15,028 bases of DNA from an uncultured Prochlorococcus sp. (GTDB lineage Bacteria; Cyanobacteriota; Cyanobacteriia; PCC-6307; Cyanobiaceae). The notes beneath the pieces are model-generated. The model saw only the letters and a program-made list of their open reading frames with translations. It ran no database searches and was not told the origin of the DNA. The stretch lies in NCBI GenBank assembly GCA_902615165.1, contig CACMNZ010000017.1, positions 1-15,028 of the forward strand, in the 5' to 3' direction. Every line of letters starts with the position of its first letter. Position 1 is the stretch's first letter. Below, in pieces: positions 1-8,906 of this stretch. The position numbers and the translations under genes were made by a program.

Positions 1-271
1 TTTTCCTTGCTTCTTTAGCTTTTTTTTCTTGTTCAAATTTATATTTTCCATAGTCCATTATTCTACAAACAGGAGGATTTGCTTTTTCGCTCACCAAAAC
101 TAAATCAAGTTCTCTTTGATTTGCTATTTCTAATGCTTTTAATCTATCTATAACACCTAATTGTTTTCCATCTGAATCAACAACTCTCAATTGAGGGTAT
201 TTTATCCTTTCATTTATATTTGGTAGCTCTCTTACAGGAGCTCGGCGATCAAAGCGTGGGCGTGGGGGCAT
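1..271 (-). CDS. infC: Translation initiation factor IF-3, N-terminal part (cut by window edge)
   Basis: IF-3 binds the 30S subunit, keeps 50S from joining too early and checks start-codon/initiator-tRNA pairing. I translated the minus strand from the ATG at 271 and read 90 residues with no stop before the edge. The protein opens with [10 protein letters not shown], then has the N-domain signature around [21 protein letters not shown] (about residues 20-40, shown here in part as [13 protein letters not shown]). It continues through a block ending [20 protein letters not shown], the end of the N-domain and start of the basic linker helix. The C-terminal domain lies outside the window. The codon just upstream of the ATG is an in-frame TGA, so this start is firm. 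It is an ordinary ATG, not the rare AUU used by some enterobacterial infC genes. It lies 53 bp downstream of miaA on the same strand and is probably co-transcribed with it. No convincing Shine-Dalgarno sequence precedes it. Confidence 0.95.
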   Translation of the reverse strand, partial: MPPRPRFDRRAPVRELPNINERIKYPQLRVVDSDGKQLGVIDRLKALEIANQRELDLVLVSEKANPPVCRIMDYGKYKFEQEKKAKEARK

Positions 272-324
272 TCAGTTAATTTAATAATTTGGTTGGATGA
301 TGAACAAAATCTATTTTTATAAAG

Positions 325-1224
325 TTAACTTAAAAAAGACTCTATTTTAATTATTGCATCTTTTAGTGGGTTTTTGTTATTAAGCCAAAGAGGATTATTT
401 TTATTACGAAACCAAGTTTTTTGTCTTTTTGCAAATTGAATCGTTTTCATCGTAGTTAATTCGATCGCTTTATCAATTGTTGAATAGTTATTTAAAACAT
501 CCCTAGCTTCTCGATAACCAATGGTTTCTAATATTGGCAAGTCAAATCCGTATTTAGTGATAAGATAATTTGTCTCTTCAAGAATTCCAGATAGAAACAT
601 AATTTTTGTTCTGTGTAAAATTCTTTCTTTTAAATTTTCTCTATCTAATCCAAGTTCTAATATTTGCCAGTCAGGCGGTTTTTGAACTTTCAGAGTTGAA
701 AAAGGTTTACCTGTTACGTAGAAAACTTCTAAAGCTCTTATTGTTCTAATGTGGTCAGCAAAATTAATTTTTTTTGTTGATAATGGATCACAATTTTTCA
801 ATAAGTCCCAACATTGTTTCTGACCAAGTGCTTCTAATTGTCTTCTTAAATCTTTTTGAGGAGGGACATCTGGTACAAAAAACCCTTTCGTTATTGAGTT
901 CATATACAATCCACTCCCTCCAACTAGAAAAGGTAGGTTCTTTTGTTGAATCTCTGTTTGTATTGATTTTTGAGCAATTTCTTGGAATTGTTTTACATTA
1001 ATTGGATGGATTGGCTCCTCAATATCAATTAAAAAATGCTTGATTTTTTTTTGTTGTTTTTTAGATGGTTTGGCTGTTCCAATATCCATAAACTTATAAA
1101 TTTGCCTTGAATCGATATTGTGAATATGAGTTTTAAAATATTCTGCAATTTCAATAGCTAATTCTGTTTTGCCACTTGCAGTAGGTCCAATTAAAATTAT
1201 TACATGAGGTTGATATGTAGACAT
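325..1224 (-). CDS. miaA: tRNA dimethylallyltransferase MiaA
   Basis: MiaA transfers the dimethylallyl group from DMAPP to N6 of A37 in tRNAs reading UNN codons, making i6A37, the precursor of ms2i6A. The 299-residue protein has the normal family length (about 300). The P-loop GPTASGKT is at residues 13-20. DSRQIYK at 38-44 contains the conserved Asp-Ser that handles A37, followed by MDIGTAKP at 46-53. GGSGLY is at 102-107. The C-terminal [11 protein letters not shown] segment is the usual RQxTWFR tRNA-binding motif. The ATG at 1224 puts the P-loop at the expected distance from the N-terminus. It is divergent from gyrB across 149 bp and is followed by infC on the same strand. No frameshift or truncation is seen. 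Confidence 0.97.
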   Translation of the reverse strand: MSTYQPHVIILIGPTASGKTELAIEIAEYFKTHIHNIDSRQIYKFMDIGTAKPSKKQQKKIKHFLIDIEEPIHPINVKQFQEIAQKSIQTEIQQKNLPFLVGGSGLYMNSITKGFFVPDVPPQKDLRRQLEALGQKQCWDLLKNCDPLSTKKINFADHIRTIRALEVFYVTGKPFSTLKVQKPPDWQILELGLDRENLKERILHRTKIMFLSGILEETNYLITKYGFDLPILETIGYREARDVLNNYSTIDKAIELTTMKTIQFAKRQKTWFRNKNNPLWLNNKNPLKDAIIKIESFLS

Positions 1225-1373
1225 ATGAATTTCTGAAGAAAAAAATATTAGCTATATAATTAAAGTGATAAATTTTTCATTGATTTCGAGCCTTTATCTT
1301 ATTGCGGTGGTAAGTTTAATGAAAGACCTTTTAAAAATAACATTTTAAAAGTTTAATATTTTTTTTATATTAA
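1225..1373. promoter_or_regulatory. Divergent miaA/gyrB intergenic region with -10-like box
   Basis: This 149 bp spacer must carry promoters for both genes. A near-symmetric TATATAAT stretch at 1253-1260 gives TATAAT (1255-1260) on the plus strand and TTATAT on the minus strand, so it could act as a -10 box in either direction. The minus-strand leader would be about 25 nt for miaA; the plus-strand leader for gyrB would exceed 100 nt. No good -35 box is visible for either, which is common in A+T-rich cyanobacterial DNA. TATATT at 1366-1371 lies too close to the gyrB ATG to be its promoter unless the mRNA is leaderless. The assignment is tentative because TA-rich boxes arise easily by chance here. 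Confidence 0.3.
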
Positions 1374-3667
<2,294 letters not shown>

Positions 3668-3670
3668 ATT

Positions 3671-4036
3671 TTGGATTTTATTTCAATAAGCCTAATTTTA
3701 CTAGGCAGTACTTTTGGTCTAATATTAAGAATATTCATACAAAATCATTTAAAAAAAAGTCTATGTTTTGATATTCAAAATACTTCAATAGTAAATTTTT
3801 TATCATCTTTTTTTTTAGGAATTCTAGTAGCTTTAAATTTTATTAATAACGAAATATTAGTTTTATTTTATAGTGGTTTTTTAGGAAGTTTTAGTACATT
3901 TTCTTCATTTATATATCAACTATTTATCCTATTTAAAAAGAGAAAATTCTTGCGTTTATTTTTCCATTATATTGAAGTGATAATTTTTTCATTCCTTTTC
4001 TTTTATTTAGGTTATTTTCTTATTCAGTTTTTTTGA
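3671..4036 (+). CDS. crcB1: Fluoride exporter CrcB/Fluc, first of a tandem pair
   Basis: CrcB/Fluc proteins are small dimeric membrane channels that let F- leave the cell, protecting enolase and pyrophosphatase. This 121-residue protein has about four hydrophobic segments (roughly 4-22, 38-57, 64-88, 100-120). Motifs include GSTFGLILR (12-20) matching the first-helix GGxxGAxxR, VNFLSSF (41-47) matching VNxxGSF but with the Gly replaced by Ser, and GFLGSFSTFSSF (69-80) matching GFxGGFTTFSTF with the two 'Phe box' residues F77 and F80 kept. The start must be the TTG at 3671: an in-frame TAA lies two codons upstream and no ATG follows before the first helix. It is 3 bp after the SH3-like gene and 1 bp before the second crcB. 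A run of nine T at 3808-3816 lies inside the gene, a possible slippage site. No fluoride riboswitch fits in the 3 bp gap. Confidence 0.85.
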   Translation: MDFISISLILLGSTFGLILRIFIQNHLKKSLCFDIQNTSIVNFLSSFFLGILVALNFINNEILVLFYSGFLGSFSTFSSFIYQLFILFKKRKFLRLFFHYIEVIIFSFLFFYLGYFLIQFF

Positions 4037-4037
4037 A

Positions 4038-4367
4038 ATGAAAATAAGTAATATTATCCATATACTTTTAGCTGCTTACTTAGGTACTTATTTAAGATTA
4101 ACCATAAATAATAATTTTTTAATTTCAATAATAGGGTCATTTTTAGTTGGTTTTTTGATAAGTAAAAGATTTAGTTATTCAACTGAAAAAATTTTATTGA
4201 GTGGTTTTTTTTCTTGCTTTACGTCCTTTAGCGGATTTATATATTTTTTGTACAAAATTTTAAATCAAGGGGATTGGATAAAATTTATAATTTTTTTTAA
4301 TTTAATCATTATTTTAAATTTATTCACAATGCTTTTCGGGTTCTGGATAAGTAGAAAAATTACTTAG
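4038..4367 (+). CDS. crcB2: Fluoride exporter CrcB/Fluc, second of a tandem pair
   Basis: This 109-residue hydrophobic protein has about four membrane segments (roughly 5-20, 27-42, 53-74, 82-105) and shares the CrcB pattern. AAYLGTYLR (12-20) corresponds to GGxxGAxxR with R20 kept. ISIIGSF (29-35) corresponds to VNxxGSF but with the conserved pore Asn replaced by Ser30. SGFFSCFTSFSGF (55-67) keeps both Phe-box residues (F64, F67) while Cys60 replaces a glycine. It starts with ATG 1 bp after the stop of crcB1, with no Shine-Dalgarno of its own, so translational coupling is likely. Tandem crcB genes are known in several bacterial groups and some pairs form heterodimers. The complementary motif losses here suggest the two products work together, which is an inference. 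It is more divergent than crcB1, hence the lower confidence. Confidence 0.78.
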   Translation: MKISNIIHILLAAYLGTYLRLTINNNFLISIIGSFLVGFLISKRFSYSTEKILLSGFFSCFTSFSGFIYFLYKILNQGDWIKFIIFFNLIIILNLFTMLFGFWISRKIT

Positions 4368-4373
4368 ATTTCA

Positions 4374-4400
4374 TATAATGGTGTTGTTCTTTGATAAGGG
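4374..4400 (+). promoter_or_regulatory. Probable mgtE -10 box and Shine-Dalgarno
   Basis: The 42 bp between crcB2 and mgtE contains a perfect TATAAT at 4374-4379 and a good ribosome binding site AAGGG at 4396-4400, nine bases before the mgtE ATG. No recognisable -35 hexamer lies 16-18 bp upstream (4350-4357 reads agtagaaa). If used, this would give mgtE its own transcript with a leader of about 24 nt, too short for an M-box Mg2+ riboswitch. Confidence 0.45.
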
Positions 4401-4409
4401 ATCATATTT

Positions 4410-5816
4410 ATGAATGAAAATAATCTTGAAATAGTTACATCGTTATCTTCAGATTTAAATACAAGAAAAAATATTACCATTCAACTTGAGGAATTGCTCA
4501 TCGCTGGAAATTATGATGAGGCAAAATTACTATTAGAGCCTTCCCAGCCTGTTGATATTGCAGATGCTATTGGAAGCATTCCACTAATACTGCAGGCAAT
4601 AGCATTTCGATTATTAAAGAAAAATGAGGCAATCGAGGTTTATGAATATTTAGATCCAGTAGTTCAGCAAACTTTATTAGAAAGACTTCGTTCAGGAGAA
4701 GTTTTAGAAATCGTTGAAAAAATGTCTCCTGACGATAGGGTTCAACTTTTTGATGAATTACCTGCAAAAGTTGTACGAAAACTTTTATCAGCTCTTAGTC
4801 CTGGTGAAAGGAAAGTGACGGCTGAATTACTTGGATATGAGCCCGAAACTGCTGGAAGATTAATGACAACTGAATTTATAGACCTCAAAGAGATGCAAAC
4901 AGCAGAAGAAGCTCTTTCTCTAGTTAGAAAAAGAGCCCCATTCACTGAAACTATTTATAGCTTATATGTTACAGATAAAGAAAGACATTTAACTGGTATT
5001 CTCTCTTTAAGAGACCTTGTAACTGCTGATCCTTCTAAGCCAATTGGAGACGTTATGACAAGAGATGTAGTAAATATTTCTACTAATACGAATCAAGAAG
5101 AAGTTGCTAGAGCAATACAAAGATATGATTTTTTAGCTCTTCCAGTTGTTGATAAGGAAAAAAGACTTGTAGGGATAGTAACTGTCGATGATTTAATTGA
5201 TGTTATAGAGCAAGAAGCAACAAGAGATATTTATGCTGCAGGCGCAGTACAATCCGGAGATGAAGATGATTATTTCCAAAGTAGTTTGTTTACGATTGCT
5301 CGAAGAAGAATTTTATGGTTATTAATTTTAGTTTTGGCAAATGGTTTAACGACAAAAGTTATAGCCATGAATGATCAAATATTAAAAGAAATAGTTTTAC
5401 TGGCTGCATTTATTCCACTTCTTATAGGTACTGGTGGAAATGTTGGGGCTCAAAGTTCAACGGTTGTTATTAGAGGTCTAAGTACTCAAAAGTTGAAGTC
5501 TCTTGGTGCAATCAAGGCAGTAGTTAAGGAGGCAATAACGGGTGCTCTTCTAGGCGTTTTTATGATGCTTGTAGTATTTCCCTTCGCTTGGTGGCAAGGA
5601 GAAGGGCCATTAATAGCTTCTGCGGTCGGAATAAGTTTAATATCTATTACAACTTTAGCCGCTACAACAGGAGCTATACTCCCTTTGTTGTTTGACAGAA
5701 TGAAATTAGATCCTGCCCTAATGTCCTCACCTTTCATTACAACTGTCACAGATATTGCTGGTGTATTTATTTATCTCAGTACGGCAAAATGGCTTTTAAG
5801 CTCTTCATTAGCCTAA
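4410..5816 (+). CDS. mgtE: Magnesium channel/transporter MgtE
   Basis: MgtE is a dimeric inner-membrane Mg2+ channel gated by its own cytosolic Mg2+-sensing domains. The 468-residue protein has the family architecture. An N-domain of helical superhelix repeats runs about 27-150 (LLEPSQPVDIADAIG, 'VEKMSPDDRVQLFDELP'). A CBS pair spans about 152-207 and 213-268 (DVMTRDVVNIS..., LPVVDKEKRLVGIVTVDDL). A plug helix follows, then five predicted membrane helices from about 299 to the end. The transmembrane signature GGNVGAQ is at 342-348, and the conserved DPALMSSPF starts at D434, with TTVTDIAG including D448. These are the family's pore-region motifs. The ATG has a strong AAGGG nine bases upstream, so the start is firm. 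It follows the crcB pair by 42 bp on the same strand and may be transcribed from a local -10 box. No defect is seen. Confidence 0.96.
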   Translation: MNENNLEIVTSLSSDLNTRKNITIQLEELLIAGNYDEAKLLLEPSQPVDIADAIGSIPLILQAIAFRLLKKNEAIEVYEYLDPVVQQTLLERLRSGEVLEIVEKMSPDDRVQLFDELPAKVVRKLLSALSPGERKVTAELLGYEPETAGRLMTTEFIDLKEMQTAEEALSLVRKRAPFTETIYSLYVTDKERHLTGILSLRDLVTADPSKPIGDVMTRDVVNISTNTNQEEVARAIQRYDFLALPVVDKEKRLVGIVTVDDLIDVIEQEATRDIYAAGAVQSGDEDDYFQSSLFTIARRRILWLLILVLANGLTTKVIAMNDQILKEIVLLAAFIPLLIGTGGNVGAQSSTVVIRGLSTQKLKSLGAIKAVVKEAITGALLGVFMMLVVFPFAWWQGEGPLIASAVGISLISITTLAATTGAILPLLFDRMKLDPALMSSPFITTVTDIAGVFIYLSTAKWLLSSSLA

Positions 5817-5836
5817 ATTCACTAGGTAATTATTCT

Positions 5837-5863
5837 CATTTTTGTAAAAATGTGGATTTTTTT
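5837..5863 (+). terminator. Possible weak Rho-independent terminator after mgtE
   Basis: An inverted repeat CATTTTT (5837-5843) / AAAAATG (5846-5852) starts 20 bp after the mgtE stop and is followed by a run of seven T at 5857-5863. In RNA this gives about a six-pair, A/U-rich stem with a four-base loop, then a U tract. The stem is low in G/C and therefore weak. The same bases could instead be a DNA palindrome serving as an operator in front of the sigma gene, since it contains a TGTAAA half-site. Confidence 0.3.
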
Positions 5864-5900
5864 GTTTAACTTTACATTTCTTAATGGTATTGTTTACAAA
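5859..5900 (+). promoter_or_regulatory. HLR1-like TTTACA repeats upstream of the sigma factor gene
   Basis: The known cyanobacterial HLR1 site bound by RpaB is a direct repeat of (G/T)TTACA(T/A)(T/A) with a 4-base spacer (12 bp period). Here TTTACATT at 5871-5878 and TTTACAAA at 5893-5900 both match the 8-base unit in the same orientation, but their starts are 22 bp apart. Twelve bases upstream of the first unit, 5859-5866 reads TTTTTGTT, matching 5 of 8 positions, so 5859-5878 could be a site with one good and one degenerate half. A reverse-orientation TGTAAA lies at 5843-5848. These sit 17-60 bp before the sigma ATG. The sequence matches are seen; binding by RpaB is inferred and not proven, and chance matches are common in such A/T-rich DNA. 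Confidence 0.35.
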
Positions 5901-5916
5901 ACATCATTAATTTTTC

Positions 5917-6918
5917 ATGTCTTCAGAAATAATAAGCGAAAATAAACTAACTTCAATTTCAAGTATAAAAGCTAGTAATGATGTAGATCTTGTCAGGTCA
6001 TACTTGAGGGATATAGGAAGAGTCCCATTGCTATCGCATGAGCAGGAAATTACTCTAGGCCGACAAGTTCAAGAGTACATGGAAGTTGAAAGAGCAGAAT
6101 TGGAAATTATTGAATTAACAGGAGATAAGCCTGGTATTGATGAATTATCGACTAAATTAAACTTATCTTCTTCCATAATTAAAAAAAGATTAAGAGCTGG
6201 ACAGAGAGCTAAAGAAAGAATGGTTGCAGCTAACTTAAGATTGGTGGTAAGCGTTGCAAAAAAATATACCAAAAGGAATATGGAACTTTTAGATTTAATT
6301 CAGGAGGGAACTATAGGACTGGTTAGAGGAGTTGAAAAATTTGATCCAGCCAGAGGTTACAAGTTTTCAACATATGCATATTGGTGGATTAGACAAGGTA
6401 TAACAAGGGCAATAGCTGAAAAGAGTCGAGCGATAAGGTTACCAATTCACATAACCGAAATGCTAAATAAGTTAAAAAAAGGTCAAAGAGAGCTCAGTCA
6501 AGAGATGTCTAGAACGCCAACTGTAAGTGAACTTGCTAAATACGTAGAGCTTCCCGAAGATGATGTTAAAGACTTAATGTGTAAAGCTGGTCAACCAGTT
6601 AGTCTTGAAACCAAAGTTGGTGATGGTGAAGATACTGTTTTATTAGATTTACTAGCAGGGGGTGAAGATTTGCCAGACGAACAAATAGAAATGGATTGCA
6701 TGAGAGGCGACCTCCATTCCCTTTTACACCAATTGCCTGATCTGCAATGTAGAGTTTTAAGAATGAGATACGGAATGGATGGTGATGAGCCAATGTCTCT
6801 TACAGGTATAGGAAGGGTACTAGGTATAAGTAGAGATCGAGTAAGAAATCTTGAAAGAGATGGACTGAGAGGCTTGAGAAGACTTAGTGATAATGTCGAA
6901 GCCTACTTTGTTTCTTGA
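5917..6918 (+). CDS. Group 2 sigma-70 family RNA polymerase sigma factor
   Basis: This sigma subunit directs RNA polymerase to promoters. At 333 residues it lacks the long N-terminal region 1.1 of a primary sigma. Region 1.2 is at about 23-52 (VRSYLRDIGRVPLLSHEQE). Region 2 is at about 100-170, with NLRLVVSVAKKY, DLIQEGTIGLVRGVEKFDP (core binding) and the -10 recognition and melting block FSTYAYWWIRQGITRAI. Region 3 follows (about 180-250), and region 4 is at about 262-325 with the -35 recognition helix-turn-helix at 294-322. Conserved regions 2.3/2.4 close to those of a primary sigma make this a group 2 factor, which in cyanobacteria serves light, stress or circadian programmes. Region 4.2 ends in DRVRNLERDGLRGLRRL where primary sigmas have RERIRQIEAKALRKLR, so its -35 preference may differ. 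I do not assign a specific sig/rpoD number. TTTACA repeats lie upstream, and its 3' end overlaps the convergent hydrolase gene by 16 bp. Confidence 0.95.
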   Translation: MSSEIISENKLTSISSIKASNDVDLVRSYLRDIGRVPLLSHEQEITLGRQVQEYMEVERAELEIIELTGDKPGIDELSTKLNLSSSIIKKRLRAGQRAKERMVAANLRLVVSVAKKYTKRNMELLDLIQEGTIGLVRGVEKFDPARGYKFSTYAYWWIRQGITRAIAEKSRAIRLPIHITEMLNKLKKGQRELSQEMSRTPTVSELAKYVELPEDDVKDLMCKAGQPVSLETKVGDGEDTVLLDLLAGGEDLPDEQIEMDCMRGDLHSLLHQLPDLQCRVLRMRYGMDGDEPMSLTGIGRVLGISRDRVRNLERDGLRGLRRLSDNVEAYFVS

Positions 6919-7817
6919 ATAAATTCATTAATTAACTTATTCGTTTTTTCAGGCTCTTCATCATGAGGACAATGACCAGCCCCATCAATAATATCTAATC
7001 TTTTTATATTAATAAATTGTTTCTTCCACTCTCTTGCTTCATTTAAAGATTCCCAAGGATCTTTTTCTCCCCAAATCAATTGAATTGGAGCATTAACTTT
7101 TTCGAAAAGGTCTGTAGCAAGATAGTCATCAAATAAGTTAATAAAACCACGAAATGCTTCTTTAGAATTCTCCCTTTGAGAGGGTTGATAAAGTATTTCA
7201 ATCAATTCTTTATCAATATTTTTTCCTGAAGGGTAAGCTTGTTCAAGAATTTTCTTTATAACTTTTCTATTAGCAGCTCTCGTAAAAAGTGTGTTGCTAA
7301 TAATTCTTTGTCTTACAAATGTTTTTAATATGGGCCTGAGAAAATTCATCAAAATATCATTTTTTCGTAAGCGTTTATCATCCATAGTTCTTTGCGCACA
7401 GTCAATTAAAATTACTCCTTTACAGTAATCTTTGAGAATTTCAGCAGCTTTTAATGCGATAACCCCCCCTATTGAGTTTCCTATTAAGAAAACAGGAGAT
7501 TTTATTACCTCTGAACAAAATGATGATATTTGATTGCTCCATAAGTCAAATGAATATTTAATTGAATTATCTTTATAAGGTTCATAATTTAATAATGCAC
7601 TAGGCTGGCTACTCTCTCCGAATCCTAGTAAGTCTATTGAGTAGCAGTTAAAAAACTTACTAAGAAAATCTTGATTATGTCTCCAATGTTTTTTTGATGC
7701 TCCAAATCCATGGACTAGTAGAATATTGATATTATTTTTGCTAGAAGATGTTTTTGATAAAGACCATGAAATGTCCCAATCTTTCCATTTCCATGTTTTA
7801 GATTTGTTAAGAGACAC
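6903..7817 (-). CDS. Alpha/beta-hydrolase fold protein, substrate unknown
   Basis: This 304-residue protein belongs to the alpha/beta hydrolase superfamily. The oxyanion-hole motif HGFG is at 36-39. IDLLGFGESSQP (61-72) is the strand and loop typical of haloperoxidase/epoxide-hydrolase-like members. The nucleophile elbow GNSIGG is at 113-118 with Ser115. The acid is Asp253 in WGEKDPW, and the base is His282 in GAGHCPHDEEPE. The catalytic triad is therefore complete and the enzyme is likely active, but the substrate cannot be read from the sequence. Similar cyanobacterial proteins are annotated only as hydrolases, esterases or lipases. No signal peptide is seen, so a cytosolic location is inferred. 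The only usable start is the GTG at 7817, as no ATG codon lies in frame before the core domain. Its TAG stop lies inside the 3' end of the convergent sigma gene. It is divergent from the sugar kinase across 90 bp. Confidence 0.9.
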   Translation of the reverse strand: MSLNKSKTWKWKDWDISWSLSKTSSSKNNINILLVHGFGASKKHWRHNQDFLSKFFNCYSIDLLGFGESSQPSALLNYEPYKDNSIKYSFDLWSNQISSFCSEVIKSPVFLIGNSIGGVIALKAAEILKDYCKGVILIDCAQRTMDDKRLRKNDILMNFLRPILKTFVRQRIISNTLFTRAANRKVIKKILEQAYPSGKNIDKELIEILYQPSQRENSKEAFRGFINLFDDYLATDLFEKVNAPIQLIWGEKDPWESLNEAREWKKQFINIKRLDIIDGAGHCPHDEEPEKTNKLINEFIQETK

Positions 7818-7878
7818 TAAAAAAAAGCTATTGTTTAAACTTTAATTCAAAAAAAAATTTTTCGTTCTTGTTTAATTA

Positions 7879-7899
7879 TTCTTAAGTTAAGAAAAGGGG
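7879..7899 (+). promoter_or_regulatory. Short palindrome overlapping a strong Shine-Dalgarno of the sugar kinase
   Basis: TTCTTAAGTTAAGAA at 7879-7893 is a perfect inverted repeat with 7-base arms around one central base. It runs directly into AAAAGGGG (7892-7899), the ribosome binding site eight bases before the kinase ATG. The Shine-Dalgarno is unusually good for this window and fixes the kinase start. The palindrome could be an operator, but a 7-base A/T-rich arm is expected about once by chance in a window of this size. Confidence 0.35.
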
Positions 7900-7907
7900 T
7901 TAATTTT

Positions 7908-8906
7908 ATGAAAAAGAATAAGGTCGTGTGTATTGGAGAGGCTTTAATAGATAGGATTAGGAATAGGTCGAATCAAGGTTTTACAGATTTTTTGGGCGGC
8001 GCTCCTGCTAATGTTGCTTGTGCATTGAGAAAATTGAAAATTGATTCAATATTTATTGGACGCGTAGGAAGTGATGATTTTGGAAAAAAATTTATTACGT
8101 TATTTAATGAATTTGAGGTTAACGTTGATTTTTTGCAATTAGATAATGATTTATCTACTCGTGTGGTTAATGTAGGCAGAGATGAATTTGGAGATCGTTT
8201 TTTTTCAGGATTTGCAGCGAATTCTAATTCATGCTTTGCTGACGAGGCTCTAAGTATAGAGTTAATTGAAAAAGAACTTCCAAATTTGGAGAAATTTTTT
8301 TTAGAAACAAAATATTTGGTTTCTGGAACAATCATACTATCTTCTCCAAAATCTGCAGAGACTATCTTTTTTCTTTTAGAACAGGCTAATAAATTTAAAG
8401 TTAAAGTAATTATTGATTTGAATTGGAGAGAGGTCTTTTGGGATTATTCAATTTTTGCATCAGAAATCATCAAAACTGAAAGAGTTAATTTAATTAAAAA
8501 ATTTTTAAATCATGCCCATCTTTTAAAACTTGCTAAAGAAGAAGCGACTATGTTTTTTGCTCATCATAATCCTTTGCTTATATCTCAACAAATGCCAAAT
8601 AGACCAGATGTAATCATAACTGATGGTGAAAATCCTGTCGCGTGGTACATAAATGGCTTGCAGGGAATTACCGAAACGCCTCATTCTCAAAAGATTGTTG
8701 ACACCACAGGTGCAGGTGATGCTTTTCTAGCTGGCCTAATTTCAAAGTTTATTTCTTCTGGCTATCCTTCAGATAAATTAGATATAGAAAATTGTATTAA
8801 TTTTGCAAATGTTTGCGGATTATTAACTTGTCTTGGTGAAGGTGCCATCGAGCAACAGCCAGATCATGAAAAGGTTAATAAATTTTTTGGATCCCTTATC
8901 TCGTAA
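7908..8906 (+). CDS. PfkB-family sugar kinase (fructokinase-like)
   Basis: This is an ATP-dependent kinase of the PfkB/ribokinase family, 332 residues. The N-terminal GEALIDRI (10-17) and substrate-side motif GGAPANVACAL (30-40) are the signature seen in fructokinases. GRVGSDDFGK (51-60) is the other N-terminal family signature. DLNWREVFW in the middle resembles the 'DxNxRxxLW' of fructokinases. The C-terminal PfkB signature DTTGAGDAFLAGL starts at D265 and includes the catalytic base Asp271. The protein is cytosolic. Fructose is the most likely substrate from GGAPANVA, but other sugars are possible. Because ahcY, which releases adenosine, lies nearby I considered adenosine kinase and found the motif set unfavourable. 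The start is supported by AAAAGGGG eight bases upstream. The last 43 bp overlap the 3' end of tsaE on the other strand. Confidence 0.9.
   Translation: MKKNKVVCIGEALIDRIRNRSNQGFTDFLGGAPANVACALRKLKIDSIFIGRVGSDDFGKKFITLFNEFEVNVDFLQLDNDLSTRVVNVGRDEFGDRFFSGFAANSNSCFADEALSIELIEKELPNLEKFFLETKYLVSGTIILSSPKSAETIFFLLEQANKFKVKVIIDLNWREVFWDYSIFASEIIKTERVNLIKKFLNHAHLLKLAKEEATMFFAHHNPLLISQQMPNRPDVIITDGENPVAWYINGLQGITETPHSQKIVDTTGAGDAFLAGLISKFISSGYPSDKLDIENCINFANVCGLLTCLGEGAIEQQPDHEKVNKFFGSLIS

Noticed and set aside
4368..4409. Magnesium-sensing M-box riboswitch ahead of mgtE
   Set aside because: The spacer is 42 bp and holds a -10 box and a Shine-Dalgarno; an M-box needs well over 100 nt.
5486..5749. Minus-strand open frame of 87 codons inside mgtE
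   Set aside because: It lies fully inside the conserved membrane domain of mgtE, has no recognisable motif or Shine-Dalgarno, and is explained as a shadow frame.
7973..8335. Minus-strand open frame of 120 codons inside the sugar kinase
   Set aside because: Long but entirely antisense to the conserved PfkB N-terminal half; no domain pattern is recognisable.
7908..8906. PfkB kinase as an adenosine kinase serving the nearby SAH hydrolase
   Set aside because: The substrate motif GGAPANVA and the DLNWREVFW block fit fructokinases; adenosine kinases have different substrate-lid motifs. It is also separated from ahcY by the opposite-strand tsaE.
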